DNA of 64,000 nucleotides from Forficula auricularia (lineage: Eukaryota; Arthropoda; Insecta; Dermaptera; Forficulidae): the NCBI GenBank assembly GCA_024734495.1, contig JALMQS010000030.1:13804378-13868377 (forward strand), written 5' to 3'. A program made the position numbers and the translations under genes. Shown piece by piece: positions 53,609 to 63,599 of this stretch (position 1 is its first letter; each line of letters begins with the position of its first letter). Under the pieces are notes generated by a model. That model was not told the DNA's origin. It saw nothing but the letters and a program-made list of their open reading frames with translations, and searched no databases.

Positions 53609-54280
53609 TTTTATGAAAATTAAAGGCTGAAAACAAAACGCTTATTTAATTTGGATATCAAACATGGAAAAATAATTACGAGATAATTTAGATCCACCAT
53701 CATTATTTATATGATTTTTCGCGTATATCCATTAAAAAAAAAAATTATATAATGTCAAGAAAAAATCTCAGGAATAAGAATTTAAAATAATTTTTATAAA
53801 ATAAAGTGATATGCGCGCCCGCCATATTCAAATAAATGCTAACCATTAATGAAATAACAAACAAGACGCTCATAAATTTTTCTCTATTTATAGAATGATT
53901 AAAGAGCCCCAAATTTACCTAAAAATGAGTAAATTGAATTTTTATAATATGTTTATAATATTTATCAAATTAAAATAGAACGATTTAATATATTAAAAAA
54001 TTCTTAAAGTGAAAAAATAATTCAGAAAATGGCAGAGCTTGACTTGTAGGTTGCCGCGATTTCGAGTTTCGATCCGGTAGACGCCATAGCTTTTCAAGAG
54101 ATGCTTGGGCATCATAACATTCATTAATTTTATTTCAGTAAGTATGTGAATAAAATTAATGAAAAATATATCAAAATTTCGTGCAAAAAATAAGAAAATG
54201 AATGGATATTTTTTGAAATTGAAAGAAAAATAATGTTAGTGGAAATAAAATCGAATAGGATAGTAGTCCCCCCTCCATAC

Positions 54281-54450
54281 CTGACAGAGAGACGATGCGA
54301 AAGGTTCGACCGGCGGCGGGAGAATAAAGCTTTTGGCTTAGAGTGTGGAGTGTAGTGAAAAGACGCCAAGCAGAGGCCGCCAAAATCATCCCGCCCAAAA
54401 CCACTCGCAACTGCTTATTAACGCATTGTCTAACCACGGCTGCGCCTTGG
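54281..54450 (-). promoter_or_regulatory. Probable non-coding first exon and promoter of the HMGA-like gene
   Basis: The HMGA start codon lies 16 nt after a good acceptor (TTTTGTTTTCAG), implying a 5' UTR intron. The matching donor GTCAG|GTATGG ends at 54281 in a GC-rich island (54280-54475), strikingly unlike the AT-rich flanks. The island contains GGCCAATCAG near 54459, a CCAAT box. TATA not seen. The minus-strand frame at 54171-54437 is a by-product of the GC content. Confidence 0.6.
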
Positions 54451-54559
54451 CCAATCAGGGATCGCGTTAGGTGTAACCAGATTCAAAGAGAAAATTAAAC
54501 AACAGTGTTACTTTGATTTGTTGATGAGGCTTTGTTGGTGGTCACGTTTATATGAACTG

Positions 54560-54775
54560 AAAAACTCTAACTAGTGAGAAAATCAATGCGAAAATTAGGA
54601 TATGTATTTAAAAAAAAAGCAATTTTTCAAGTTGTAAATGAGAGAAAAAACATTTTTAAAGATTCTGCAAAGGGTTTGAGCAAGGAAGCTGAAACTTGGC
54701 ATAAAGTGTGTAGGAAATCTGCTCATATTAAACGAGCAGAAATTGTTTTATATATATATTTATCTTAGTTCTATT
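54560..54775 (+). repeat. Dispersed repeat also present at 56870-57230
   Basis: Shared words: AAAAAAAAAGC, ATGTTATAAATAAGAGAAAAA-type, ACATTTTTAA, TTGAGTATAATCAAGCTGAAA-type. No protein support; the 64-codon plus frame is not convincing. Confidence 0.45.
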
Positions 54776-55275
54776 TTGAAAACGGCTCTAAAGATTTTGA
54801 TGAAATTCACGGGTTAGGGGGTTTTTGGGGTGATAATTCGGATCTGTCGCGGTCTCATTTTCGATAAAATTGTTTTTGATGGGTTTTTTCGTAATCAAAT
54901 TAATTATTCTAAGGTAGATAAATGCTAATCTTGGAGTTTTTAAAAAGGTTTCCCTTTTCCTTTTGTACCCAGGTAGACAATGGGTTGGGTTAATTCATTA
55001 GTTCTCAAAGGCCTTGAAGAAACTATTGTGATTGCGGTTTTTAACATATTTTGTTCTACCTAAACGTTAGAATTATTAATAAACGTTTTATAATTTATTT
55101 TCATAAAGAATCTTATTTATTTAATAGAATAAAAAATAATCAAGAATTTATTTCAAAATATCTTTTCCATAACCAGGTCTCAAATTTTCTGAAAAAATAA
55201 CACATTTTGATAGGTTTTATTGGATTTTGATTGGATGAATAAAAATGAATCATGTGGTTGAATCAAAATAACAGG

Positions 55276-55380
55276 TCCAGGAGGTGGGGTTCAGTGGTGG
55301 GGGATCTGGGGGTAGGGCGACGTTTCGGGGAGTGAGAGTCGAGCGGGGTGGAGGTGGGGGCGTTACAGTGGGCGAATACT
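55276..55380 (+). repeat. G-rich block
   Basis: Plus strand with many GGG/GGGG runs (GGAGGTGGGG, GGGGGATCTGGGGG, GGGGTGGAGGTGGGGG), with an ACGTTTCGGGG inside. G-quadruplex potential. Similar in texture to 57590-57900. Confidence 0.6.
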
Positions 55381-55866
55381 ATATATATTTATTTGAATTT
55401 TTTTTTAATTTGAAAACGGCCCTCAAATAAAAATCGACATTTTTATCAGAATTTTAAATTAAAAATAATATTAAAATAAAGCTTTTAACTGAAGGAAAAA
55501 GTTACCGCCGAGCATCGCTCGGTGCCTCCAGGTACTAGATATCAAAATTAGTTCCAAATTTCAGTCCATTACCTAAAACACCTACAAACAAAAGGCGAGC
55601 GCCGCCCAGGGGCGTCAAAACCGAGTGAACTCGATATAATCTGAGTATAAATTATTCAACTATGACCTAGTGTATTTTGCGCACCATCACAGTTAATTGA
55701 GAATTCAAATTAAAAAAACGTACCTCCTCCACTAAGACTCAAGGCAGGTTATCTAGTTTATCAAAACTTTCAATCGAAAATGACAATGCTGAGAACTTGG
55801 AATTTACAGATCTAATAAGAAACTTTGGCGAAAAGAAAGCAAAAAAGCGAATTTTTAATAAAATAT

Positions 55867-56245
55867 ATCTAACTAACTCACTCGACTCCCTGGCTCAACA
55901 AAGAACCGTTTCTGCCCTTTCCCTGTTCTACAAATACTATCATGGTGTCGGTTCAGTCGAGCTGAAATCAATGATCCCCCCTAAAGCCCTCTTTACGAGA
56001 AACAAGCGGTTTTCGAACGCTCAGCACCCCCTTTGCTGTCAAATTGGATAAAAATCGAACAAGAGCTTTCGCCAACTCTTTTACTCCTATGACCTCCAGA
56101 GACTGGAACTCGCTCCCTGCCACCATCTTCCCCGCGACTTATAACCTTCAGCTGTTTAAGACCCGTATCCACAGATACCTTCGACCCCTGCCCAGCCCAT
56201 AAAATTCCCTATTTTTCTTTTCACGATGGAAGGGCCAACCCAGGC
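55867..56245 (+). mobile_element. Jockey-like LINE fragment
   Basis: LTNSLDSLAQQRTVSALSLF, then YKYYHGVGSVELKSMIPPKA and LFTRNKRFSNAQHP, a frameshift, FANSFTPMTSRDWNSLPATI-type sequence, then the ACGATGGAAGGGCCAACCC tail, cut short by TATATATA. Confidence 0.85.
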
Positions 56246-56260
56246 TTTTATATATATATA

Positions 56261-56463
56261 TGTAAACATTAAATGAAAGCGAAAGTTAAAACAGGTTTAC
56301 ATTTACACGTTCTAAATAAAATTTATTATTGAATATATATATTATATTATATTATTTTTGCAATTTATAATAATTTAAGAAGAAAAAGCCATGTGTAAAT
56401 ATTAAATTTTTTATTACATTAATGAACCCAACTACATTTTATTGAAATAATTAATTCTACATT
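56261..56463 (+). mobile_element. Possible LTR with adjoining primer binding site
   Basis: TGTAAACATTAAATG opens and AATTCTACA closes a 203-bp stretch (TGTA...TACA ends). It is followed by TGGGCGCCACCAAGG, which begins with TGG as a tRNA primer site should. No second LTR or gag/pol frame was found, so it would be a fragment. Confidence 0.35.
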
Positions 56464-57399
56464 GGGCGCCACCAAGGAGTGAACCGCGATTGGAATAAGG
56501 TGTACACCGTCTCTGGAATTATTTGGAATTACTTTGGAATTCATTAGATAATGTATTGTTATCTATTGTCTTCTACTTGAAAATGAAAGTGGAAGTGGAA
56601 GTAGGTGTACACGATTTTAGGTCGCGGTTCACCCCTCGGGAGCCACATAACAATTCGTCCAAGATTCTGACTGGCGCTAGCTTGCTAGCTACAAACGTTC
56701 CCATATATAATATAGATTCGATTTTTTTTTTCGTTTCCATTTGGAAGTACTAACTAAAGCTAGAAATCAATTATTTGTTTTGAAATACAAACATTTTGGT
56801 ACCATAACAAACTTTCTACGACCTTCTCATTGGAATTCAGACCGGTTGATTAAATGAATTTATTTTTATATTACGTAAAAAAAAAGCTGTTTTCATGTTA
56901 TAAATAAGAGAAAAACATTTTTAAGACTCTTCAAACGGCTTGAGTATAATCAAGCTGAAAATCTATATATATAAAAATAAGGTTTTGTCTGTACATTGCT
57001 CTAAATCACGCCAAATTTTGGTTGCACAGGTTTCAAGCAAAGTTATGAACGAAAACATATTAAACAAAATTCCTGTCTGTATGTTTGTTTCAGTGGTTTC
57101 CAAAAAGTTGCTCACGATTCACGTAAAAACGGCTGAAGGGATTATTATGAAATTTCATATTTACATCAGATGTCTTCTAACTTACGTTTTTAGCTATATA
57201 ACGTTTTGATATTTTGACCCCAGAAGGGGTTTGGGGGGCGCACGAATAAAAATTATTAAATAACTCCTAAACTATTAGCCCTACGGCAAATTTTATGAAA
57301 ATCAAAGTTGTAGGGGGTGTGATTTCTGACAACTTTTGTTTCAAAAAATTTCCCCAAAAAACCACCCAAAAAGGGTGGTGAGGGTGAAAAAAATGTAAA

Positions 57400-57600
57400 T
57401 TCTTGCCCTTGGAGCAAACTCAACCAAATTTTGTATACATAATCTCTGGGCCTCTAGAAAGCTAGAAATGCAAAAACTAACCACCCAAAATGGGGGGGGG
57501 GGTCAAAAAATGAAAATTCTTTCTCTTGGGCCAAACTCAACCAAATTTTGTATACATAATCTGTGGGTCACTAGAAGGCTAGAAATGCAAAAACTGGGTG
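57400..57600. repeat. Dispersed repeat family A, third location (reverse orientation)
   Basis: Two modules of CAAACTCAACCAAATTTTGT, ATACATAATCT, AGAAATGCAAAAACT, CCACCC, the reverse of those at 19440 and 24350. Confidence 0.6.
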
Positions 57601-57900
57601 CGGGGGTGAATGGGGTGGGGTGAGGAGTGAGGCGGAGTAGGGTGGGGGGTGCAGGCGTGTGGGTCCAGGGGGCTAGGCGGGGGTGTTGTGCGCAGGGTTG
57701 GAGGGCACGGGGTGGGGTCCGGGGTGGATGGGGTGCGGGGGTGGGATCGGGTGCATGGTGCGGGGGTGCTGGAGCGGTTTGGTGGTGGGGGTGTGGGAGG
57801 TTAGTGGGTTAGGGTGCGGAATGGAGTGGTGGGGTGGTGGGGGGCATGGTGCGCGGGGGTGGGGGGGTCGAGGGCTGGGGGTCTAGGGGCGTGTCCCCTG
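57590..57900 (+). repeat. 300-bp extremely G-rich plus-strand block
   Basis: Dense GGGG runs mixed with T, with very little C or A (for example GGGGTGGGGTGAGGAGTGAG). Three overlapping frames are open only because the sequence lacks A-containing stops; I see no gene. It begins where repeat family A ends (ACTGGGTGCGGGGGTG), so it probably expanded from that repeat's poly-G end. Confidence 0.75.
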
Positions 57901-58024
57901 GCTGTAAGAGAGGACCGCCGAAGGCAGGCCTTGCAGCTAGTTATTAATAAAAACATTTGTCCCAAATTTCAGTTCATTATAGCTATAACCGTTTCAAATG
58001 TACCGAATAGAATATTATAAATGT

Positions 58025-59579
58025 TTCTTTGCCAACTTGGGAATATATATATATTTAAAATCTATTTAATATTCAAAATTCAAGTGGTGTTTTACCGTTG
58101 GGTGACAAAACGAAAACACCATATTTATATTTTATAATCTTTTTTTTTAGCCTAAACTGACTTCTGTACATTTTAATATGTAAGAAAAATGTCTAAACTT
58201 CAGACGTCACGACATTGATTATTGGTTTGACTAGGTAATAATAATAACTTTAGTTTTTTCATTATTTTTCAAATTAAAAAAAAATAAAACAAGAATCATA
58301 TTTAATATTTTTTAATTAAACTATCGATTCCGATTTTTAAATTTAAATTATGCTCACACCTATCATGAACTTTTAGAATTTTTCACTTTTGTGATGGTTT
58401 CCAATTCTATTTCAAATGAAATATAATAATTAAAATATTTAGCGGATGTAATTCTACATTATAAACAGATACTAGTTTTGAAAAACAAAAATCTTTTTAT
58501 ATAATGATGCGATTAATAAAATAAATATTTGACTAGCCCGTAATATTGGCATTTAATTAATTATGCAAAAAAATTATTAATTCCATCTAAAGAAGTTTTA
58601 GGCTAATTAGGAAAAAGCCTGGAAGTTGGACAAAGGGAAAGAAAATATCTATTTTCGGAGGTGTAGCTAAGTTTATTGTTTAACTTTGCCAGTTAGCCCA
58701 AAAACAAAGAGTTTATTTTTCTAGGCGTTTGGTTTGGAGGGTTAACTTTTCAGCGGCTTGTCACCTATTCGCTTTAATCTGATTGGCCGAGATGTAGGAA
58801 TGCTTGGGCAATGCGCTAAAATGAACTCGCGCCCAAAACACTCCGGCTTGCCGTCATAAAAAATAATTCCTATCAATAATCACTCACATCCTCTCTCGTT
58901 AAAACATTTTTTTAAATTTTTTTTAATATTTTTAAATGTCATAAACAATATTTAAAAAAATTAAAAATTAGGCTCGTTTTATAGGAAATAGTTTGATAAT
59001 ATCAAAAGACTATATTCCATCCCCACTATATTACCCCTGTATACTCTAATAAAAATAAAAATTTAAATCAACATAATTTTTATTATGAAGTTTATAGTGA
59101 CAACCAGTTCACTAGTTGTTTAACTAATCAATAGAATTTTTCTTCTTGAAGTCAAGTTATTACAAAACTATCTAAATACTACAGGAGAGAAAATAATTAA
59201 AAAATAAAATAAATAAAAATAATGTGATAATTAATAATAAGAAAGCACTTAATTTAAACTTTAGAAAGATAATCTAAATTTTCAGACTAAATTAAAATTC
59301 ATTTTGTTCTTGCAGAAACACTATTATAGATAGATAAATATAAAATAAATATAATCTGTTAATTAATAAATGCTATATCTCTTGAATTGAGATATTTTAG
59401 AATTTTTTCTATTGAATTATAATTTTTTATTAGTAATAGAGTTTAATTTTTTTATAGAGAATATCAAGTAAATAAATTATACTTATTTTAAATTATTTAT
59501 TTACTGTTAAAGATTTAATAATCTAAAAAGATTTTCCTCCTAATATTGTATTGTTATAAAACGAAATATTTCACATACG
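58025..59579. other. AT-rich intergenic DNA
   Basis: No gene seen. One slightly GC-richer segment near 58730-58860 (GGCGTTTGGTTTGGAGGG, GCGCTAAAATGAACTCGCGC) could be an old repeat or a regulatory island. Confidence 0.5.
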
Positions 59580-59599
59580 GCCTCCGTGGCGCAATCGGC

Positions 59600-59636
<37 letters not shown>

Positions 59637-59653
59637 GAGCCCACCCGGGGGCG
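59580..59653 (+). tRNA. tRNA-Asn (GTT)
   Basis: 74 nt, no intron. Acceptor stem GCCTCCG pairs with CGGGGGC (one G-U), discriminator G. D arm with GGCGCAATCGGCTAGCGCG, anticodon arm TTCGG-CTGTTAA-CCGAA with anticodon GTT, T arm GGTTCGAGCCC. Nearly identical to animal tRNA-Asn genes. A and B boxes intact. A T-run terminator follows at 59658-59664. Confidence 0.97.
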
Positions 59654-59674
59654 TAAATTTTTTTCAAATTCATT

Positions 59675-60697
59675 ATTTTTATTTTTCACATAGTATTTTT
59701 GTGATGATAATGCACTTGAATATTTTTTATTAAATAAGTAAATAAATCAATATAATAGTTAGGCTAAGTAATATAATAGTGAATTAAAAAAATTAAGAAA
59801 AAGAAAAAAATGTAAAACATATTTTTAAATTATTTAAAATAAATTTTCGAATTTAATATTTATAATATTAAAAATTTTCATTAAAATCGTTTTTACTTTT
59901 ATATTGCTTAAGGTCTTTACCGCTCATATGTTCAAATCTTTGTTATCGATTTTTAAACTAATTGCTCAAGCTATTGAGCTCGAATTTTGCACACTCCCTC
60001 ATTGAATGATAATACATTGTAGTCCAATATAACTATAAAAACTACCTAATTGAAATTTTACCATTCTAAACCATTTATCAGATCATCAAATTATTATTAT
60101 TATTATAATGTTTTAACCAGTCAACATTTAAGACCTGTAAAACTATGTATCAACCATGTATCAACTATCCCAAAAAAGGGCATTTATTTTTATTTTTTCA
60201 CATAGCATTTTTGTGATGATAATGCACTTGAATATTTTTATTATTAAATAAGTAAATAAATCAATATAATAGTTAGGCTAAGTAATATAATAGTGAATTA
60301 AAAAAATTAAGAAAAAGAAAAAAATGTAAAATATATTTTTTAAATTATTTAAAATAAATTTTCGAATTTAATATTTATAATATTAAAAATTTTCATTAAA
60401 ATCGTTTTTACTTTTATATTGCTTAAGGTCTTTACCGCTCATATGTTCAAATCTTTGTTATCGATTTTTAAACTAATTGCTCAAGCTATTGAGCTCGAAT
60501 TTTGCACACTCCCTCATTGAATGATAATGCATTGTAGTCCAATATAACTATCAAAACTACCTAATTGAAATTTTACCATTCTAAACCATTTATCAGATCA
60601 TCAAATTATTATCATTATTATAATGTTTTAATCAGTCAACATTTAAGACCTGTAAAACTATGTATCAACCATGTATCAACTATCCCCAAAAAAGGGC
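59675..60697. repeat. 512-bp direct tandem duplication
   Basis: Copy 1 about 59675-60183, copy 2 about 60187-60697, both running from TTTTTCACATAG through GATGATAATGCACTTGAATA, TATTGCTTAAGGTCTTTACC and CCATGTATCAACTATCCC to AAAAAAGGGC. Few mismatches, hence recent. No gene inside. Confidence 0.92.
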
Positions 60698-61283
60698 CTA
60701 AAGAGAGACAAAAAGGACAATGAAAATTCTAAGCATTTATTATCTGGAATAAATTTTACATAGTTTACTCTTTAGAAACCTGCGGTATTGATGCAAAAAT
60801 CATTGCCTCTGGTATATAAGTCTTATAAGTTTTAAATACTTAATAACGTGTAATTATGACTAAAAAGTATAAAATAAAATAAAATTATAAAAAACACTTA
60901 TTAAAACCCATAAAATCATTAATTAATTAAAAAAGATAAAATAACATTATGAGGTTTACTCGTGTACTAGATAGTAATATACAAATAATTACATCAAGGT
61001 CGCCCTACGTTTTTAATTTTTCTCTTTTTAGTTCTAATTCTAATTATTTTATGTATTTTAAATATTTTTTTCTATTAATTTCCACGGGCTAAAAGTGAAC
61101 AGGCCCAGTCCAAAGCAGCCAACAAAGAAGCATGAACTTTCTGAACACACTCTAAAACTTGTCTCCTGAACTTGTTAAAAAAATATTTTAATTTGGTTCT
61201 GTTGATTCAAAAGAATGTTGTTGATGTTCTAATGTAGTATGTTACAATTGACAAGTGTTAATTAGATAAAAAAAAATTTAATG

Positions 61284-61291
61284 TATATATA
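61284..61291 (+). promoter_or_regulatory. Possible TATA box of the TADA3 gene
   Basis: TATATATAAAG lies about 55 nt before the ATG at 61342. Position and sequence fit a TATA box with a short leader, but the AT-rich background makes chance matches common. Confidence 0.35.
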
Positions 61292-61341
61292 AAGTTTACA
61301 TTTCAATTGGAAATAAGAAGATTAATCATCGATTTGAAACA

Positions 61342-62778
61342 ATGATGTCAAATAGTGGGAAAGGAAAGCAAAGTCCTAAGAAGTCGGCGGCAAAATTGAA
61401 ACATAATGGAAAAGTTAAAACGTCAAAAATTTCCTTTACGAATTCGACTCCAGTTGAAGAAGATTCTCCCTCTCCAAGAGAAAGAGGTGTTTTATCAATA
61501 CCTTTAATTAGAACAGTTGATAATCCTACGTTGTTACCGTCTTATCATACTATATTGAAACGCGCACAAGAAGATGTTGTTAAAATGCAAGAATTGTTTA
61601 ACCTCCAATGGGAACTAGAAAATTTATTAACCACTGTGGTAATACGTCATCGAGTCGTGCAAGATGAAACCGTTGTCACACCTAATACAGAAGACAATAA
61701 AAATAAAAAGGGTCGATTAGGAGTTCATAAACCACCACTGTCACCTGGAAAACGTTCGAAAAATTTAATTAAGCCTTTGAAAAAATTAAAAGACAATTTA
61801 TCGAAGGTAAAATCGGATTCACCGACAATTCCTTTGACAATTAATGTGACCAAAGTCAAGGGCATTTCTTTAAACTCTTCTTCAAATTCGTCACTTAATT
61901 TTAATCCAATTGAACGAGACCCTCCGGATTCTTCAGAAATGGACGTTCCTGAAATTCTCCCTCCTAAAAATGATACACCGATTCGATTCTGGAGTTCTGT
62001 GGAACCATATTGTGCCGATTTTACTATAGAAGATGTCAAACTTTTGGAAGATCTTATTAATGATCATGAAATTGATGAATTTCAGAAAATTCCACCTTTG
62101 GGTAAACATTATAGTTTAAAATGGGCCCAGGAGGATCTTATGGAAGAACAGGAAGCGGGAAATCAAAATAAAGTGAAAGGAAATATTTCTGATGCAAATA
62201 GTATGTTAAAAAGAGCCGAAAAATTGAATGAAACACCTGCTACGGGACCTCTGACACAAAGGTTAATATCAGCTTTAATGGAAGAAAATATTATGGTGCC
62301 TATTCAAGATACACCCGATTCTAAAAAATGCAGAGGGGGTGAAAATCAAACACCCAGAACTGGACTCTTGAATAATTTTTCTTTGAAGAATTCGTTGGCA
62401 TTTGAAAAAAGAATTCGTAAAGAACTCGAAGAACAAGGGATCTTAGATCCTAATGAACAAATTAAAAATCCTGCAGAAGATGAAATAATGACAGAATTAA
62501 AAGCCTGTCAATCAGAATTAAAAACACTTTCATCTCATAATGTGAATCAATTAAAACAACTTCTGGATCTAACCAAGAAAGAAATGGGTAAACAAGATCT
62601 CAAACGACAACTTCAATCTATTGACAATGACATTTTGGAAACATACAAAAAAATATCTTCAAAACAAGGGGATAAATTGCCATCTGATAAAGAACAAGAA
62701 CAAGCTTGGGCTTTACTACGAGAACGTGAATTGTTAATTCGAAAAATTGACCTAAAAGAAGAAAATATGGACAATTAG
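61342..62778 (+). CDS. Ada3: Transcriptional adapter 3 (Ada3/TADA3), subunit of SAGA/ATAC acetyltransferase modules
   Basis: A single exon of 478 codons. Residues about 1-45 are basic and Lys/Ser-rich. About 73-110 (LKRAQEDVVKMQELFNLQWE, LENLLTT) matches the N-terminal helix of TADA3. About 213-226 is RFWSSVEPYCADFT and 250-270 is IPPLGKHYSLKWAQEDLMEE, the most conserved Ada3 block. About 303-320 is LTQRLISALMEENIMVP. The C-terminal third is a coiled coil (EIMTELKACQSELKTLSSHN, KKEMGKQDLKRQLQSID) ending in the ERELLIRKIDL motif. Human TADA3 has 432 residues, so length is normal. TADA3 links TADA2 and GCN5/PCAF and stimulates nucleosomal histone acetylation. The first of two Met codons was taken as start. 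Intronless, but complete and without decay, so not a processed pseudogene by appearance. Confidence 0.96.
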   Translation: MMSNSGKGKQSPKKSAAKLKHNGKVKTSKISFTNSTPVEEDSPSPRERGVLSIPLIRTVDNPTLLPSYHTILKRAQEDVVKMQELFNLQWELENLLTTVVIRHRVVQDETVVTPNTEDNKNKKGRLGVHKPPLSPGKRSKNLIKPLKKLKDNLSKVKSDSPTIPLTINVTKVKGISLNSSSNSSLNFNPIERDPPDSSEMDVPEILPPKNDTPIRFWSSVEPYCADFTIEDVKLLEDLINDHEIDEFQKIPPLGKHYSLKWAQEDLMEEQEAGNQNKVKGNISDANSMLKRAEKLNETPATGPLTQRLISALMEENIMVPIQDTPDSKKCRGGENQTPRTGLLNNFSLKNSLAFEKRIRKELEEQGILDPNEQIKNPAEDEIMTELKACQSELKTLSSHNVNQLKQLLDLTKKEMGKQDLKRQLQSIDNDILETYKKISSKQGDKLPSDKEQEQAWALLRERELLIRKIDLKEENMDN

Positions 62779-62871
62779 TATTTCGAAGTATTACAAATTT
62801 ATTATATACTAGACATTCTCTTGTTTCTCACATTGTTTTATTTATTATTGTCAAACTGTATTTACTTATTA

Positions 62872-63208
62872 TAGTCCAAGAGCTGGTGACACATTTTTGA
62901 GTACGGATTTGACAACTAGAAATAATTCGTAATAGTACCGTCCATGATGGTTGTACAAGGAATGGCCAGTCTGGCTGGTCTAGCAGGTAGACCAGGTACT
63001 GCGCATGGTGTGAGTGCGGTAAAAAATACATGTGTTAAAATTTTTTAACACATATGTATTTTACCGCACTCATACCATGCGCAGTACCTGGTCACTAGAC
63101 CAGCCAGACTGGCCATTCCTTGTACAACTATCATGGACGGTACTATTACGAATTATTTCTAGTTGGGTCAAATCCGTACTCAAAAATGTGTCACCAGCTC
63201 TTGGACTA
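62872..63208. mobile_element. 337-bp palindromic MITE in the TADA3 3' flank
   Basis: TAGTCCAAGAGCTGGTGACA is mirrored at 63189-63208. Arms of about 160 bp are nearly identical (GGAATGGCCAGTCTGGCTGG, ATGCGCAGTACC) and meet at TTAAAATTTTTTAA near 63040. Flanked by TTA at 62869-62871 and 63209-63211; TA target duplication is the alternative reading. It starts 93 bp after the TADA3 stop codon. Confidence 0.88.
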
Positions 63209-63341
63209 TTATACCTTTCCCAAGCTTCTTTGTAAATAGATAAAAAATACATTCATATTTTATTTTTTATATTTTTTTTTTTTTGTTTCTATCTAACAGA
63301 ATATAATTTTTTTTTATATTAATTCTAATTATTTTGATTAA

Positions 63342-63462
63342 ATTAATAAGTTGTTGTAGCAGAAATAAGGACAATAGCTTATGCAAATATTTAATTTAGG
63401 CATAAAATAAAAAAATATTTGCATAAGCTATTGTCCTTATTTCCCTGCAACAACTTATTAAT
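63342..63462. mobile_element. 121-bp palindromic MITE
   Basis: ATTAATAAGTTGTTGTAGCA, GAAATAAGGACAATAGCTTA, TGCAAATAT is mirrored by ATATTTGCATAAGCTATTGT, CCTTATTTCCCTGCAACAAC, TTATTAAT. Arms of about 48 bp, a 24-bp loop. Confidence 0.85.
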
Positions 63463-63553
63463 TATTCTAATCATAGAAATAAAAAGGCTATTTCTATTTA
63501 ACTTGTACTATAAAATCCTATAATATAATGTTCTAAATGGTATTATTGTAAAA

Positions 63554-63559
63554 AATAAA
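63554..63559 (+). terminator. First canonical polyadenylation signal after TADA3
   Basis: No AATAAA is seen between the TADA3 stop (62778) and this AATAAA in GTAAAAAATAAATTC. If it is used, the 3' UTR is about 780 nt and includes both palindromes. Variant signals nearer the stop cannot be excluded. Confidence 0.4.
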
Positions 63560-63599
63560 TTCTTTTGAAACAACCTTCACTAAATGCTAAAGAATAGAA

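Noticed and set aside
54171..54437. Minus-strand frames of 79 and 88 codons
   Set aside because: They lie in the GC-rich promoter/5' UTR island of the HMGA-like gene; no family resemblance and no exon structure.
57627..58020. Three overlapping Gly/Trp/Val-rich plus-strand frames
   Set aside because: Products of G/T-rich low-complexity DNA that lacks stop codons.
61725..62039. Minus-strand frame of 104 codons inside TADA3
   Set aside because: Antisense shadow of a well-supported conserved gene.
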